Shown here: positions 11,315-23,986 of the stretch, piece after piece
Layout: each line of letters begins with the position of its first letter
How positions within the stretch are numbered: position 1 is the stretch's first letter
Origin: Trichoplax adhaerens
Lineage: Eukaryota; Placozoa; Uniplacotomia; Trichoplacea; Trichoplacidae
DNA: 64,000 nt
Reading direction: 5' to 3'
NCBI RefSeq assembly: GCF_000150275.1
Contig: NW_002060945.1
Location: 6,259,246 to 6,323,245 of the forward strand
The notes under the pieces: generated by a model
What the model saw: the letters and a program-made list of their open reading frames with translations, nothing else
The model's database searches: none
What the model was told of the DNA's origin: nothing
Made by a program: the position numbers and the translations under genes

Positions 11315-13363
11315 CATACAGTATATTTTTTATTTTTATTATTGTATGTAGAATTGATTTAATACAAGACATTCATTTTGTATATACCAGTGCAGTATAC
11401 ATATATCATTATTATCTAAAGTGAATACAGTAAATTATTGAGATCAATTTCACTATCCTACTAGTTCTTTTTCGATTCATGCAACAAAAATGAACTGGAT
11501 TATTCCGACAATATACATATTATAAACTACATATAAAATGTACAAACAATTTATCTATAGTTTATAGACCTTTTCAACTTTTAATGTTGTTGACGTGTCC
11601 TGATTAAACGTAGGATACATGCATATCGATACCTTAATTAATGTCCATGGTGTCAGGACTACTTTGAACTTAATTGTGATTCTAGGCTATCGAGATGGAG
11701 GATTTGAGAGCCTAACCAGTAGTTTTTCTTTTATTATGGACTTTTACTTTTATATTGATACTCAAGGAAATCCTTAAACTGTGTTTATATTCTTGATGTA
11801 AAGATATTTTATCCATTTGATGATTTATAGCTCATCTATCTTCTCGTAACAGTTCGCTCTGTAATTGAGATGCAGTTTGTTTGAACATGTTGCAAATACA
11901 TTTGAATAGTTATGAGAATGCACTTTTCCAGATTTAAGTCAAGATTAATGGAGGCCAATCGAACTACTAGGAAATGAAAGATTTTGGTCTATTCATTTCA
12001 AGCGTAATTCAATCGTCTCAGCATATTTAAAAGTAGTTGATGCCGCAGCGAGAGTGTCTAAATTAATATTCTGCTGTACTGTATTGTGCTTACTTTTGTG
12101 CACAATTACAGTGTGTGCATGTCTAGATTTGCATATGTAGGATGCATCTTTCTCAGTGAAACTGATCGACGATGGATACATCTTGATTAAAACCAAGAGC
12201 TACGAAAGAAGGGCTTTTAAGAACTTAAAGGCGGAATTGATTCATACTGAAACCATCTAATTTAGGTCAAGATTTATTCGATGCAGCACCCAGGCAAGAT
12301 CGATATTGCTGGTGAATTTAAAATTTGGTACTATGTTTATTTTAGGCTGGTGCGTCTAATAAATCGTCTACAAATTTCAAATTTTGTATGTTTATATCGA
12401 TGCGTATAAATACACTAATCACTCGGTATAAAACTACATGATCCATCATCATGAGACCAAACGTATTGGATCAAAGGAACTACTAAAATAGAGAGAGCAG
12501 CAAAACAGTCAAGCCTCATCGTTTAGGGTTGCAGAGACCTTGATAACTTGTGATGTGAGCTGAGTCAGTGTTGTGGTAGCGATGCGCACGCGTACCAATT
12601 GCAGCAAAATGCCAGCGCTCTATTTCTAATTTTACCGCCAATTTTTTAGTCTAGTCGTGTTTACGGTAGGTTGCCATTTTACTGTATAGCTAAGCATGCT
12701 GTCTTCATTGAGATTAGGACTCAATCCCACAACGATAGCAATTCATCAGCGATTAGCAAACTAATTCGTACATTTTAAGACTAATTGAAATAAATTGATA
12801 GGCTAATCACGTATCAAAGTGCAATCGCCTAACCATGTCAAATCCATCGACCGACTAATAGTCGTTAGCATAGTGTCATGACCAAGGGAGTACAGAAAAA
12901 TCGAGAAATGTTTTAGATACTGCTTACAAATGCTATAATACTGCATAAGACCCTACAGAGAGAGAGACTATGTTATTTCCATCGTTCAACATCTGATTTT
13001 TCCCCTTGACTGCAAATAACACCGTGAAATTAAGACATTGATGGTTTAATATGGAAGACCCTCTGACTATGGCCTGCAAGCGCAGTCTGGTAGGTGACGG
13101 ATACCAGTACGGTACGGTGACTGACACTCACTGCCGTTTCCCTTCAGCCGAGTTCTGTAGTTTCTATACTGTGTGCATGTACTGTACGCTATGTTTAGGA
13201 TGCTATACAGACTAAAGGTATCGGTACGGTCTACAGTAGTAGCCCATGCCCTTCCACTGTAGCGTACAGTACTGTACGGTAATAAAGAGTCAGGCAACTG
13301 AAGCGCCAAGTCGTGTCAGTCTTTCACAGCATTGACCTGCTAGTTGGCAAGTCCATTGCAATC
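11315..13363. other. Intergenic region between LINS1 and CEP120
   Basis: I see no exon I can support on either strand. The right part (about 12550-13340) is less AT-rich than the surroundings and carries several scattered ACTGTAC/GTACAGT words (for example near 13180-13280). It probably includes the CEP120 promoter, though no TATA box is evident. Confidence 0.5.
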
Positions 13364-16300
13364 ATGGCGGGCACCCAGAAGTTTTTAGTTGTCGTCACAA
13401 TATTGGAAGGTAAGCCTATATAACTTTCATCATCCTTGATGGATGGTGAATGAAATAGATGATGAATGATTTGTTAGTGTAACACAAGATACAGAATCCC
13501 ACTTTTCCAACATTGTCCGTAGCCACCGATTGGAATTCACAAGCTTGCTGTCAATCGGAACTCGCTCGTCCGATGGACCATCATGCAAGTCCCTACCTCC
13601 ACTATGATGATTCACGACTAAATATATCATTTGGCCAATAGAAATAGACACATAGTGCAAGTAGCCTCTTGAAATATCGATGGACTCAATTGAAAAGGCC
13701 AATATTGTGCAATATTAGTATTATACTACCTTAATTTTGAGGGCTTATGCATTAGTAACGATTATTTTTTCTTGTCCGTGTAATACGGTACTGCCATCGA
13801 GTGATATTGCTTTACTTGTATCGAGCAACAAATCCATCGCTTATCTAAACAATTCCAATGGATTCCCTATCACTTTGTAAAATTTCAACGTTATCACTCA
13901 AATGCTCTCCTTTTACAATAATAGCAATTATCACACTACAAATGTCGCCCAATCTCAGATACCAAATGCCAAGTCATCATACATGCAATGCTGATTGATT
14001 GTATTCCCATCTAGACTACCTGTATAAACGATCGATTTAAATTCAATTTTTAAATTGGCGGTACGGATAATTTGAATAACAAGTTGAACTACTACAAATG
14101 GTGCACAGTCTCGGATACCCGATGCAAAGTCTTCTTACATTTGCAACCTTTGTAGGCTACGTGTATAAACCAACGATTCAAATTTAAATTCAAATTGGAG
14201 ATACTGATAATAATAACAAGTTTAATTAACGGTTACAAATGTTGCTTCCAGTCTCGGATACCAAATGCAAAGTCATCGTATAGACATGTAATCCTGATAG
14301 ATTGCATTTTCATGTAGACTACGTGCATAAACGATCAATTCAAATTCAAATTCAAATTGGAGATACTGGTAATAACAAGATCAACTACTATCATACTGTA
14401 CTGTACAAATGCCACCCAGTCTCTGATAGATTGCATTCCATGTAGGCTACTTACTATACAACAACTGTCGATTAAAGTGAAAATTGGAGGTAATGATGGA
14501 TACAAGTAGCGAGACAATCAACTGTTGATAAATGATGGAATGAACAATTCTTGAGATCTCACAATGCTATAATTTAGGTTCTTGATGATATGTTTGAGTG
14601 CTATTACATTTACCATTTATACGAGTAATAGAACGATTAAGGTATTCGATGAATACTAGTACTGTGCATTTAAGCAATATCGTTTCAGTTTACGGATTCA
14701 TTTTACAACCGTCAAAGGGATTTCGCCACCTTATAATTACAATATAATTTTAGTCAGTTCCTTGATTTTTAATGAATTAACCTAGATTTATTGTTACAGC
14801 CTACGCTATAATAATACGTACGTAATATATGTGATGGGATAACGTTTATTTCCTCTCATCGATTGTTACACTAACTGCTTAGATGAATGCGATCAAACCT
14901 GTAGATCGTGTGCACTTGCGATTAATATTGTCATTAGCTATCGCATGATGCATAATGTCATCTTTAAAAGTTTTTATATTTCACACGAACACTTACTTGA
15001 GATCATAAATAAGTAAAATGGTTGTAATTTGAAAGGTCGATACTTTCCAAGATTGCAAAATCATCAGCTCACGGTAGAAACTAAGTTTGATGGTGAATCT
15101 ATGAGTACGGATCCTGTCGGGCATACTAGCTCGCCATTCTTTGGGACTGAACTAGCATGGGAAATGGACAAGAAGGCATTACACCAACACCGTATGCAAA
15201 GGACACCAATTAAACTACAGGTACAAGTGTAGTGATATCATGCATTCCCAATTATATAAAGGCAAACACTAGTTTATTACTTAATAGTTATCATATATTA
15301 TACAATATAGCTTTGTATCTGATTGATTGTGAATTCTTCTTGACGCTAATATCATGCAATTGTTAGTGCATTGTTGAAGACTTAAGTATTGGTACACGAG
15401 AAGTTGCTGGCTATATCATGTTAGATTTAAGAATGGCGCAGAAAAAGCCACAAGTGAGATAACAAATAAATAACCTTTTGATGACTTTTAATTCTTAATT
15501 TGCATGGTATTTATCCTTAAAATCAAATCAATCCTGATACGATTTAGAAGGCAATTTGGTATCCTTTACTCAGTACGTCCGGCAATTATAAAAAGAGAAA
15601 ACCGGAATTGCAAGTAATGATGACCTTAGAAAGTGAAGCTAATGAAGATAACGAAAATAATTTTACTGCTCAACCTTTGCCTAAATACTTGCATAAAAAT
15701 CAAAAACGTAAGCATGCTATAATCATAAGTCGATTGACTACATGCAATATTACGTAGTGTACAGTACACATCTTTATTTGTGAATTATAAACCGTGCAAT
15801 AGACTGGCATCAAGAGCGTTATTGTACTATATTTTACTAGCACATAAATCAGGTAGCGAGTTGTCAAGTGCATCCGAAGACGAATTTCATACAAAGATCA
15901 ATCCGGTCTTAGTAGAAGATAGCGAAGGATTCTTTTTCCAAATTGGGCCTAATAAGAGGGCAGCAGATCATTTTTTGCTATCCTTATCTATACTATATGG
16001 AAAAAATTTAATACAGGTTATTGCTGCATTATGATAAGTAATAAAATCCAAGATTTACACTGGTAAATATACATATATTATGACTATCATTTTTAACCAT
16101 ACAGTATTCTCTATTTCTTAGCTAATCCCATCATCAGCACGATTGTCAGAAAAGAATCCTTCCGTTGCTGGATACTATTTTCGATACTATATTTTCGATA
16201 ACGAAATTACAAATATGTATTTTTACGATCTACTGAATCCTGAATTTAAACCAGAACGAGCATCGGTTCGACTACGAAGTAATCCCGAGTACTTAATAAA

Positions 16301-19300
16301 TTACTTTAGTCGTAATCCGGCCATTGAGGTATAATAAATTAAAATTTTTTATTCGTCTCTATTTAAATCCTCAAGGTAAAATTTACAAATTACTAGTAGG
16401 CAGATTTAACAAATCGTTATTAATCTATTGCAGATCGATCTTTGTTGTGGTCAACAAGTCCTTGGTGTTGCTCAAGTTCCCACTCAAGGATTATTGCAAA
16501 AGTTAGGATCAACCGCAGTAGATGGAATGTTCCACTTACTTATGCCAAATCAGTTGACACCCTGGGACTCTGATGCAGTAGCACCTGCAGTCAGTGTTAC
16601 CATCACTTTAAGAAGGTTGTCACAGTCAACAGAAACTCAAGCTAGCAAAAGCAAATCGAACGAAATGACTGTTGATCGGGAAAATCAAGGAAAAAGAGAA
16701 GATGGCCAAGCGAAGGAAAAGAACCAACCCATATACTCCATTAAATCGATAGAGGAAAATATAAAGACAGTGGTACTTGATGATGAGGGTCAAAAATTGG
16801 GTGAAAAGCCTCATAGTACTTACGATAGTAACCCTAATGCTGGAAAAGATATTTTAAATCAGGAGGTAATCAAATTTAAATATCAAGAATTGTTAATTAA
16901 TAATAAGAATTTGATTAAAAAAATCAATTATCTACTTTAAAAAATATCATGTAGGAAATAGGAAAACCTGCAGAGCCAGTATCAACAGCCGTTAATCAAT
17001 ATCTAGATGAAAATAATGCAAAGGCGACAACGTCTGTACTCACTGGTTCTAATCAATATCAAGCAATAGCTGCCAGAATAGAGCAAGGGCAACATCATTA
17101 TCGATTTACAATCGACCTTAGAACAATTCGAAACTTAAATGTCGGCTTTTATTGTAACTGCTTTTTGAGGTATAAGCACATTGTTAGAATTATGACATAC
17201 TGTACTGTATTTATGATATATATTAATGATTGCTTTTGTTTTGATAGATATACGTATCCATATTTTGGGAGTAGCTCTCCGATTATTACAGCTCCACCGA
17301 TTGAAATCACTCGTAATATGGAAGCTAGACTTCCTAACTCTCATTGCACCTTTAATTTCGCTTGTACGCCTAAAATGTTGCGCGATACTACAACCAAGTA
17401 AGTTTTGTTCAGTCAGATGATAGTGGATATTATTTTTGTAAATATAAAAATCATCGTCGGTATGATAAGTAATTAAACATTTTTAATAATTTAGTACGCC
17501 CTTAATGGTTGAAGTGTGGCATCGTGATAAAGTCAGCAATGATGTATTGATGGGTCTAGCTCAAATTTCACTAGCTGAAGTATTACAATGTGATAAGCAA
17601 AAGATTTCTGTAAGATCTTGTTTCCGTTAGTCGTTTCATTGATTTTGGATTCATTCATTTGTCACTATTTCGAGAAGGTTGTTAACATGGGTTTTACCTG
17701 TTTATGTACATAATCTGTATTCACAGCTTAGCACTGGGTCCGTAGGTTATAAGCAAAGTGTTAAGCGGACAACGCACATCACTTCCTCATCAGAGTAAGT
17801 TATTATCTCTATTAGATCATGCTAGATCCCAATTTCGTAAATTTCGTGTCGTTTACAGATTCATGATTTCTTGAGTTTAGAATAGTAGCAATTCGACATT
17901 TATGTGTTATGTTACATGATTGACCTACTCCTAGATCGAAAAGAATTGGTAATTTAGATATCATACTAGAACTGGACGATTTAGGCGAAGTTTTAAAACC
18001 TGATACGACTGCATCACGTGTAAGTTTATTTGCATTCATTTCTTATTAGCTCTTATATGCTATTGTATCATTGCTGACATTCATCCTTTTTGTTTAGTCA
18101 TCCGATGTACCTTCAATTGCAGCAAACGCCCATAACCAAACTGATACGTACAATCATTCTGATGTTGATCAATTTGAAAAGCACTACCGTGAAACGCCAC
18201 AATACCAGGCAGCGTTAGAACTGGAAATTTGGAAAGAAAAACAAAAGGACTTATTTCTCGCTGAGGTTACTAACAATAAATTTTGCTATCCAATTAAAAA
18301 CAGAATTGCCAAATATGCTTATCCTGTTTCACACAGTTAAAAAAGAAGGAAGAGGAATACATGAGACTGATGGCCCAAGAGTGGAAACAGAGAGACAGTG
18401 AACGAGAGATTCTAGTTAGAAAGAAGGTGAATTTCGAAGTGGATTCTTTATAGATTTTTATAATAGCAATTGTTAGTAAATCTGCGTTTATTCTTTACCT
18501 CTCAGGTTGATGAATATACCAAGTTGACGGATAAACTTAAGACCTCTATTGCTGACTTAGAAAAACGTGAGAGACAGCTAACCTTAGGAGAGAATGAACT
18601 GAGTCGTTTACGAGATGAAATCCAAAGGGAATTACAGTTAAAACTGAATGAAATGAACGAAGCATCTAGAAGATTCCAAGAAGATTGTGAACATCGAGTT
18701 ACATTGGAAAGGTATACATTACATTGATCAGCATTTGTAATGCCATCTATGATAAATTAGTAATCAATTTTAATTCTATCCTTTTAGGGCTAAGGTTCTT
18801 GATTTAGAAGAGCAAAAACAAAAGTTATTCGCCGATGTTAGTAGCTCTTGTTTATTTTATTTGCTATTAATCCTACTGAGATTTTTTATTCGGAAATGAA
18901 TCCAGTCATAACAAATTTATTTATCCTCTCCCGGAATTTTGCAGTTGAAAGAAGCTGAGAATCGATATAGAGAAAGGGAATCAGATTTTGATAAGTATAA
19001 GAATCAACAAAATAGTAAACCTGAGGCACAGCTCAGAGCTGATATTAACATGTTAACATTGGAAAAGGTTTGAAATTTATTGGATAATTTGTCATTTTTT
19101 CTATCGTTAAAGTCCATTATTCTTAGAATATAATCCTAACGAGTTACTATTTTGTTACGATTGCTTAGGTTGAGCTACAACGAAAGCTGGATGCTACTAT
19201 AAAATCGAAGCAACATTACAAAGAACAATGGAGTGAAGCATTGAAAGAATTAGCGCGGTTGAGAGAACGTGAACGTGTAAATGAAAAGACTAGACTGCAG

Positions 19301-19863
19301 AAACAAGCCAGAGAGTTAGAACATTTACGATTGCGCTATTTAGCGCAAGAAGAAAAGGGAGTAATGAAAAATGATAAAAATGAGTTGGAAACATTAAAAG
19401 AGGAGATTAAAAGGTAACTAAACTTATCAACGCAATAGTATCAACTCGTATTGATGGGTGAAATAGTAGATTGAATCCGTTCTGCTGTAGAGCAATGGAT
19501 TCTAAATTTAGATATTACTGCTAATTTTTGGTCTGTAACCAACCTTGCTTCAGCGTACTGATTCAAGACCTCAGAGAATATTGTATTTATCTGTAAATGA
19601 TGATCTATTTCAATACTTGCAGCCTGGCTACATCAATTCGGCAGACAGGCCACAAGACCCAGGAATTATCAACTGAATTAAAGGAAAAACAAAAGAAACA
19701 AGCTATCGCCGCTGAAGTCAACCAGGAAGAATTAGAACAGCAGATTGCCAGACTAATTGAAGAACGAGATACTTTAATGAGCGCTGGGGCATATACAGTA
19801 GACGATAAAATAATCCGTGAGCTAGATAAGAATATCAGAGATACTCTAGCCCGTCAGGCGTGA
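13364..19863 (+). CDS. CEP120: Centrosomal protein of 120 kDa
   Basis: Nineteen exons join in phase to 1011 residues (human 986): 13364-13409, 15036-15220, 15367-15453, 15548-15707, 15853-16016, 16122-16328, 16434-16865, 16955-17169, 17248-17397, 17495-17609, 17727-17794, 17935-18019, 18098-18265, 18337-18426, 18506-18711, 18788-18836, 18945-19067, 19169-19413 and 19623-19863. The protein follows human CEP120 end to end: a first C2 domain ([15 protein letters not shown]; residues ~1-140), a second C2 region in exons 5-7 ([17 protein letters not shown]), a Ser/Lys-rich linker, a third C2 (FTIDLRTI to VEVWHRDK; ~475-610), then a long coiled coil from ~695 ending in [14 protein letters not shown]120 builds and elongates centrioles with partners such as SPICE1, CPAP and TALPID3, so the organism likely makes centrioles or cilia. 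Intron 1 is long (1626 bp) and holds a tandem repeat. Nothing is broken. Confidence 0.96.
13938..14480. repeat. Degenerate tandem repeat in CEP120 intron 1, about four copies
   Basis: Copies begin near 13938, 14093, 14234 and 14404, each with an ACAAATG start followed by a CAGTCTCGGATACC-like block. Three then continue into a CTACGTGTATAAACGATCAA-like block and an AAATTGGAGATACTGATAAT-like block. Spacing is about 140-170 bp. The copies differ by substitutions and small indels, so this is an old minisatellite-like array. Confidence 0.7.
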
Positions 19864-20349
19864 TGACACTGCTGGTTGTGGCAAGAAATACTGTCGTTGT
19901 AGTAGTTTATATCGTTTTGTGTTGTACAGGTGCAAATACACCTGTGGCAAATTTTAAAAGTGTAATGTATTTAAAATATGACGAAACCGTTAATTTTTAA
20001 AAACTGCTACTGGTGCAGCTCATTCTTTCTCATATGCAGTTTTATTCTACAGTGTTGAAATCAAATTTGTCTTTTTAGCTATACTAAGGTCCATCATTGA
20101 TTTAATTTAACAAGCCAAGATCCACTGTTTTGTTCTTATACATCTACTGTATAAACGCACATGTGGCAGCGAATAGTTGTCATAACATAATTTATACGAG
20201 CATATAGTAGACACACTACACTAATACCGAAACCTAGATCCATGTAGTAGCTCAATAGCCTAGATTTAAAACAATTTCGTTTTATTTATTTTGAAAGTAC
20301 AAATGATTATTACAAGACGTAACCATACGAGGTACAGTACAGTTGGTAA
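19864..20349. other. Short 3'-to-3' spacer between CEP120 and RPL36A
   Basis: The stop codons of the convergent genes are 486 bp apart. I see no exon. Overlapping minus-strand AATAAA hexamers at 20281-20290 suit RPL36A. I found no perfect AATAAA for CEP120 on the plus strand in this spacer. Confidence 0.6.
20281..20290 (-). terminator. Polyadenylation signal for RPL36A
   Basis: TTTATTTATT on the plus strand reads as two overlapping AATAAA hexamers on the minus strand, about 60-70 bases after the RPL36A stop codon (20350-20352). Confidence 0.55.
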
Positions 20350-22088
20350 TTAAAACTGGATCATTTGTCCCTGTAATAAGAAAGTAATGATAATAAGATT
20401 ACCTATTAAGGCAATATATATTATATTAGCGAGTTGAATCAAATGCTTGCTAAACTGTATATATATATATAATAACTTGCATCGTTTTGAAAAGTATACT
20501 GTTTCAGTGTTATTACCGAGATACGTAATGTACAATCAATAAATCATTCAACATTTATTCTATGGCATTGGCAATAAACGATTCTGTTATCTCGACTAGC
20601 AAACGTAGCAAAGTATCTAATTGAAATGCACTTCGCTGTATTTGTTACAAGTCAAAAAATAATACATATACAGTACCTTTCTCTTCTTATCACCACCAAG
20701 TTCGAAATGTTTGCATCGTTTCAATGCCATCATCTTACGCGCCTTAGTTTCTGTACATTCTAACCGTAAAACAATCTTTTTCGTGGTTTTTGCCTAATGA
20801 ACAGATAGGAATCCGAATGTTATTTGATATCATACGTTAGGTATCAATACGAAATTCACATCGCATTGTATTTAATGAAACTGAATATAAGGGATTTTTG
20901 TATGAGATTAAATTCACTTTGGTTTAACACAACAACTTGGTACCTTTTTGTGAAAGATAGGCTTCGTTTGGCCTCCATAACCTCTTTGTTTTCGATCATA
21001 CCGACGTTTCCCTAAGTATTTGTTCAAGATTTGATAGTAACAACGTGTTATCCAAGATACAACAGGAGATGCTGGTAATGTGCATTGGTGAAGACAATTT
21101 AACACATCCAGAGGCTTATACTAGTATTCATCATGGAGAATGCATCTTTAAATCAATTTATATTAGGGACACTTGTGCTTTTGCATTTGTGCTAATTTGC
21201 ACACACCAATAATATCAGAATTCAAGTTTATCATCTCTGCATAATTCAGTAGCAGAACTGGTAAAGTTTTCATCATAGTACATAGTCTCGACGTTGTGTC
21301 CCGTTCAGTTTAAAATTTGAATAAAAGTACAAAATTCTATTGCTCAATTTAAAAAGTACAAGGAAAACTGAATTATAAGCCCCACCAGCAAAATATAGTA
21401 TCATTCTATAGGTTGTTGAATAGGGTACTGGTGTGAGATATCGCTAGTATTGAGTATCTATCTACTGTATTCATAAAAACGATCAAGCTAATCATGATCA
21501 TATCCACAAAACTTAGAAATTGTTGTACTATGTCATTGTCAATATATCAAGATCACTAGGTTCCTATCACGACAGTCGTGCGAAAAGAAATCTTTGCAAA
21601 TTACAAAATTCTTCCACAAGGACTGTATAGCAACCTAAGCTATTCTGAGTTTGTTGGTGCAGTACTGTATTGATTTCAAGCGATCATCGATCGAATCAAT
21701 TACCTACTTTCCCATTGTACAGACATTGCCAATTTGTGTTGATATCAACTAACCTTGTGGATGAACAGAAGCTTTTCCAGCTTTATATTGGGTAACTTTA
21801 TGGACGGTATGCCTTTTGGCTTTTTTACAATAAGTCCTACGAACCTTGGGTACGTTAACCTATTCAAAGGCAAAGGTGCAAAAGTCAGCATTTTAACGAT
21901 CACAACGACAAAGTGAACGGATGCCTGTCCGTGGCAAATTCGTTCTTCAGTAGCAAGTTTATTGGTTTCAAATAGCGATAGGAAGTTAAAATAACCGTGA
22001 TAAGAGTCATTTATGATAAAAATGTTCAACAGAAGTAACCGATGGCAGCAATAGCCTATGGATGAACTACATTGATCTTACTCACCAT
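20350..22088 (-). CDS. RPL36A: Large-subunit ribosomal protein eL42 (L36a/L44e)
   Basis: Five minus-strand exons join in phase to 104 residues (human 106): 22088-22086, 21859-21754, 21011-20944, 20793-20677 and 20370-20350. Exon 1 is only the ATG, followed directly by a consensus GTGAGT donor. The protein reads [64 protein letters not shown] and ends MIQF, all hallmarks of eL42, a cytosolic 60S protein at the E-site region. Oddity: the family's CxxC pairs are incomplete. Residue 15 is Ala (CKKA instead of CKKC) and residue 75 is Thr (ECTET instead of ECxxC), while Cys12, Cys72 and Cys87 remain. Upstream of the ATG the leader is pyrimidine-rich (CTTTTCGTTCC), as in terminal-oligopyrimidine mRNAs. 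The introns rule out a processed pseudogene, and there are no frameshifts. Confidence 0.93.
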
Positions 22089-23155
22089 GTTGAAAGTGAA
22101 ATGGCACGGAACGAAAAGAACCAGTTTGGCTGTTGGGTAAGAATTTAAACTGTTTGTGTACTGTATGGTGCAGTACATTACAGTACTGTATGTACAGTAC
22201 AGTAATCCACGCGCGTCGTGCGCATTTTCACCATCCATTTTGTACTGTACACTGTAGAGTTGTAACTGTACACTGTAGCATACAGTACAGTGATGTACAG
22301 TGTTCATTATAATGTGCTATACTGTACAATCTACCGTATCACTTGCACGGAACACAATACAGTAATGTTATGTTGTACAGTACAGTAACAGGATCGTAAA
22401 AACGTGGCCATTGCCCAATGAGTACTGTACTGTACTGTATATAGATCATAAAGGTATTGAACCGAACCGGACCAAATCGATCTGCACCGATCTGAGATCT
22501 ACCAATGACTGCCACATACTGTACAGTGTACAGTACCACGCCATACTGTACTATCGACTGTACCGTACAGTACGCCTGAAAGGAAGTACTGTAAACAAAA
22601 GCATGCTAGGGACTCCAGTCCTGTAACTCGAATAATCATGTTCACAGGATTGTAAAATCGACCAGTTCATGACTACAGTACGGCATAAAGTGTAAAAACG
22701 AACCTGGCCGCTTTCATCAGCTCCGATATCTGATGAACTTTTGCATTTCTTAAGAAATGAGATGTAAAACAGACCATACTCTCTAAGTAGAAAAAGTAGA
22801 CTCTCTTCTAGTTCTAGCAACTGGTTAACATCAGGTCCCTACAGTGTACAGTCTACTGTCGTTAGCATACAGTACTGTACCGGATTCAAAATTATACTGT
22901 ACTGTACAGTAGTATCACACACAGGTCACGACGGTCCAGTACAGTCTTATGTACTGTAGAAAGGTTCCCATTGAAAAGCATTTCGCTGACACAATTGTGA
23001 ACAACACCCACGTGGACACGTTTGCTACAGAACACAGTACTGTACAATGTACAGTACATACCGTAAATCAACAGCAACTTGTACAGATGGTCTACAGTAC
23101 TGTACTGTACTGTACAGTACTGTCCTGTACTGTGTAATATACTGTACAGTGTATA
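22089..23155. repeat. Dense cluster of self-complementary ACTGTAC/GTACAGT words
   Basis: From about 22155 the 5' flank of RPL36A is packed with overlapping TACTGTA, GTACAGT and TGTACA words on both strands. Long runs lie at 22157-22202, 22240-22310, 22420-22440, 22510-22575, 22845-22910 and 23085-23152. Because the word and its reverse complement overlap, the tract is rich in perfect palindromes and potential hairpins. The short open frames crossing it are made of this repeat and are not genes. The same word is sprinkled through introns and spacers elsewhere in the window but is largely absent from coding exons. Its role is unknown. Confidence 0.75.
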
Positions 23156-23403
23156 TCTTCAATACACTTATCCAAACATATCGGCCAGTTGTTAGCAAAA
23201 CTATCATGAAGATCTTGATTTAATTCGTTAAAACTCGTCCAATTTGCCTATTCATTATTATTATAGACTAGCTTACACGGACCTTTTTTAATTTTGGAAT
23301 AGAAGCAGATTTCATCTTAAGTTGGTAGGCCTAACTTTATTGTGGTTGAGTAAACTCATACAGAATAAGATATAGTCAAGCGCATTACATCCATCGAGGG
23401 AAT

Positions 23404-23986
23404 GTCGGGGCTCATAACACAAATACTTCCAGTTGATTCATATACGGTATTTCAGGGCTCATTGCACAAATACTTCCAGTTGATTAGTTGATTCGTACAG
23501 GGTGGTGCGTTAATTCCATCATAATAAGAGTTTCATAATTTTTGCCATTTCATCAGATCGATTACAGGGTTGACAGGCTCCTTCGATCATATATATGTAT
23601 ATGTTACCTATATATATATATATATAATTATCCATATACGGTATGTCAGGGCTCATTGCACAAATACTTCCAGCTAATTAGTTGATTCGTACAGGGTGGT
23701 GCGTTAATTCCATCATAATAAGACTTTCATAATTTTTGCCATTTCATCAGATCGATTACAGGGTTGACAGGCTCCTTCGATCATATATATGTATATATGT
23801 ATATAATTATCCATATACGGTATGTCAGGGTTCATTGCACAAATACTTCCAGTTGATTCGTACGGCATGGTGCGTTAATTCCATCATAATAAGATTTTCA
23901 TAAATTCTTGCCATTTCATCAGATCGATTACAGGGTTGACAGGCTCCTTCCATTATATATATGTATCTATATATAATTATAGTATT
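23404..23986. repeat. Tandem repeat, three units of about 175-190 bp plus a partial copy
   Basis: Units start with CATATACGGTATNTCAGGG at about 23440, 23632 and 23810, preceded by a partial copy at about 23404-23439. Each unit continues CACAAATACTTCCAG, GGTGGTGCGTTAATTCC, CCATTTCATCAGATCGATTA, CAGGGTTGACAGGCTCC, then an ATATATGTATAT microsatellite. Copies are very similar (roughly 90 percent or better by eye), so the duplication is fairly recent. No coding potential is evident. Confidence 0.85.

Noticed and set aside
22056-23207. Several short open frames on both strands between 22.0 and 23.2 kb
   Set aside because: Their proteins are made of repeated Tyr-Thr-Val-Gln-like strings that simply translate the ACTGTAC repeat; there are no splice-linked continuations and no family match.
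23404-23986. CRISPR-like or phage-like array
   Set aside because: The units are about 180 bp, contiguous and without unique spacers, in an animal genome; this is an ordinary tandem repeat.
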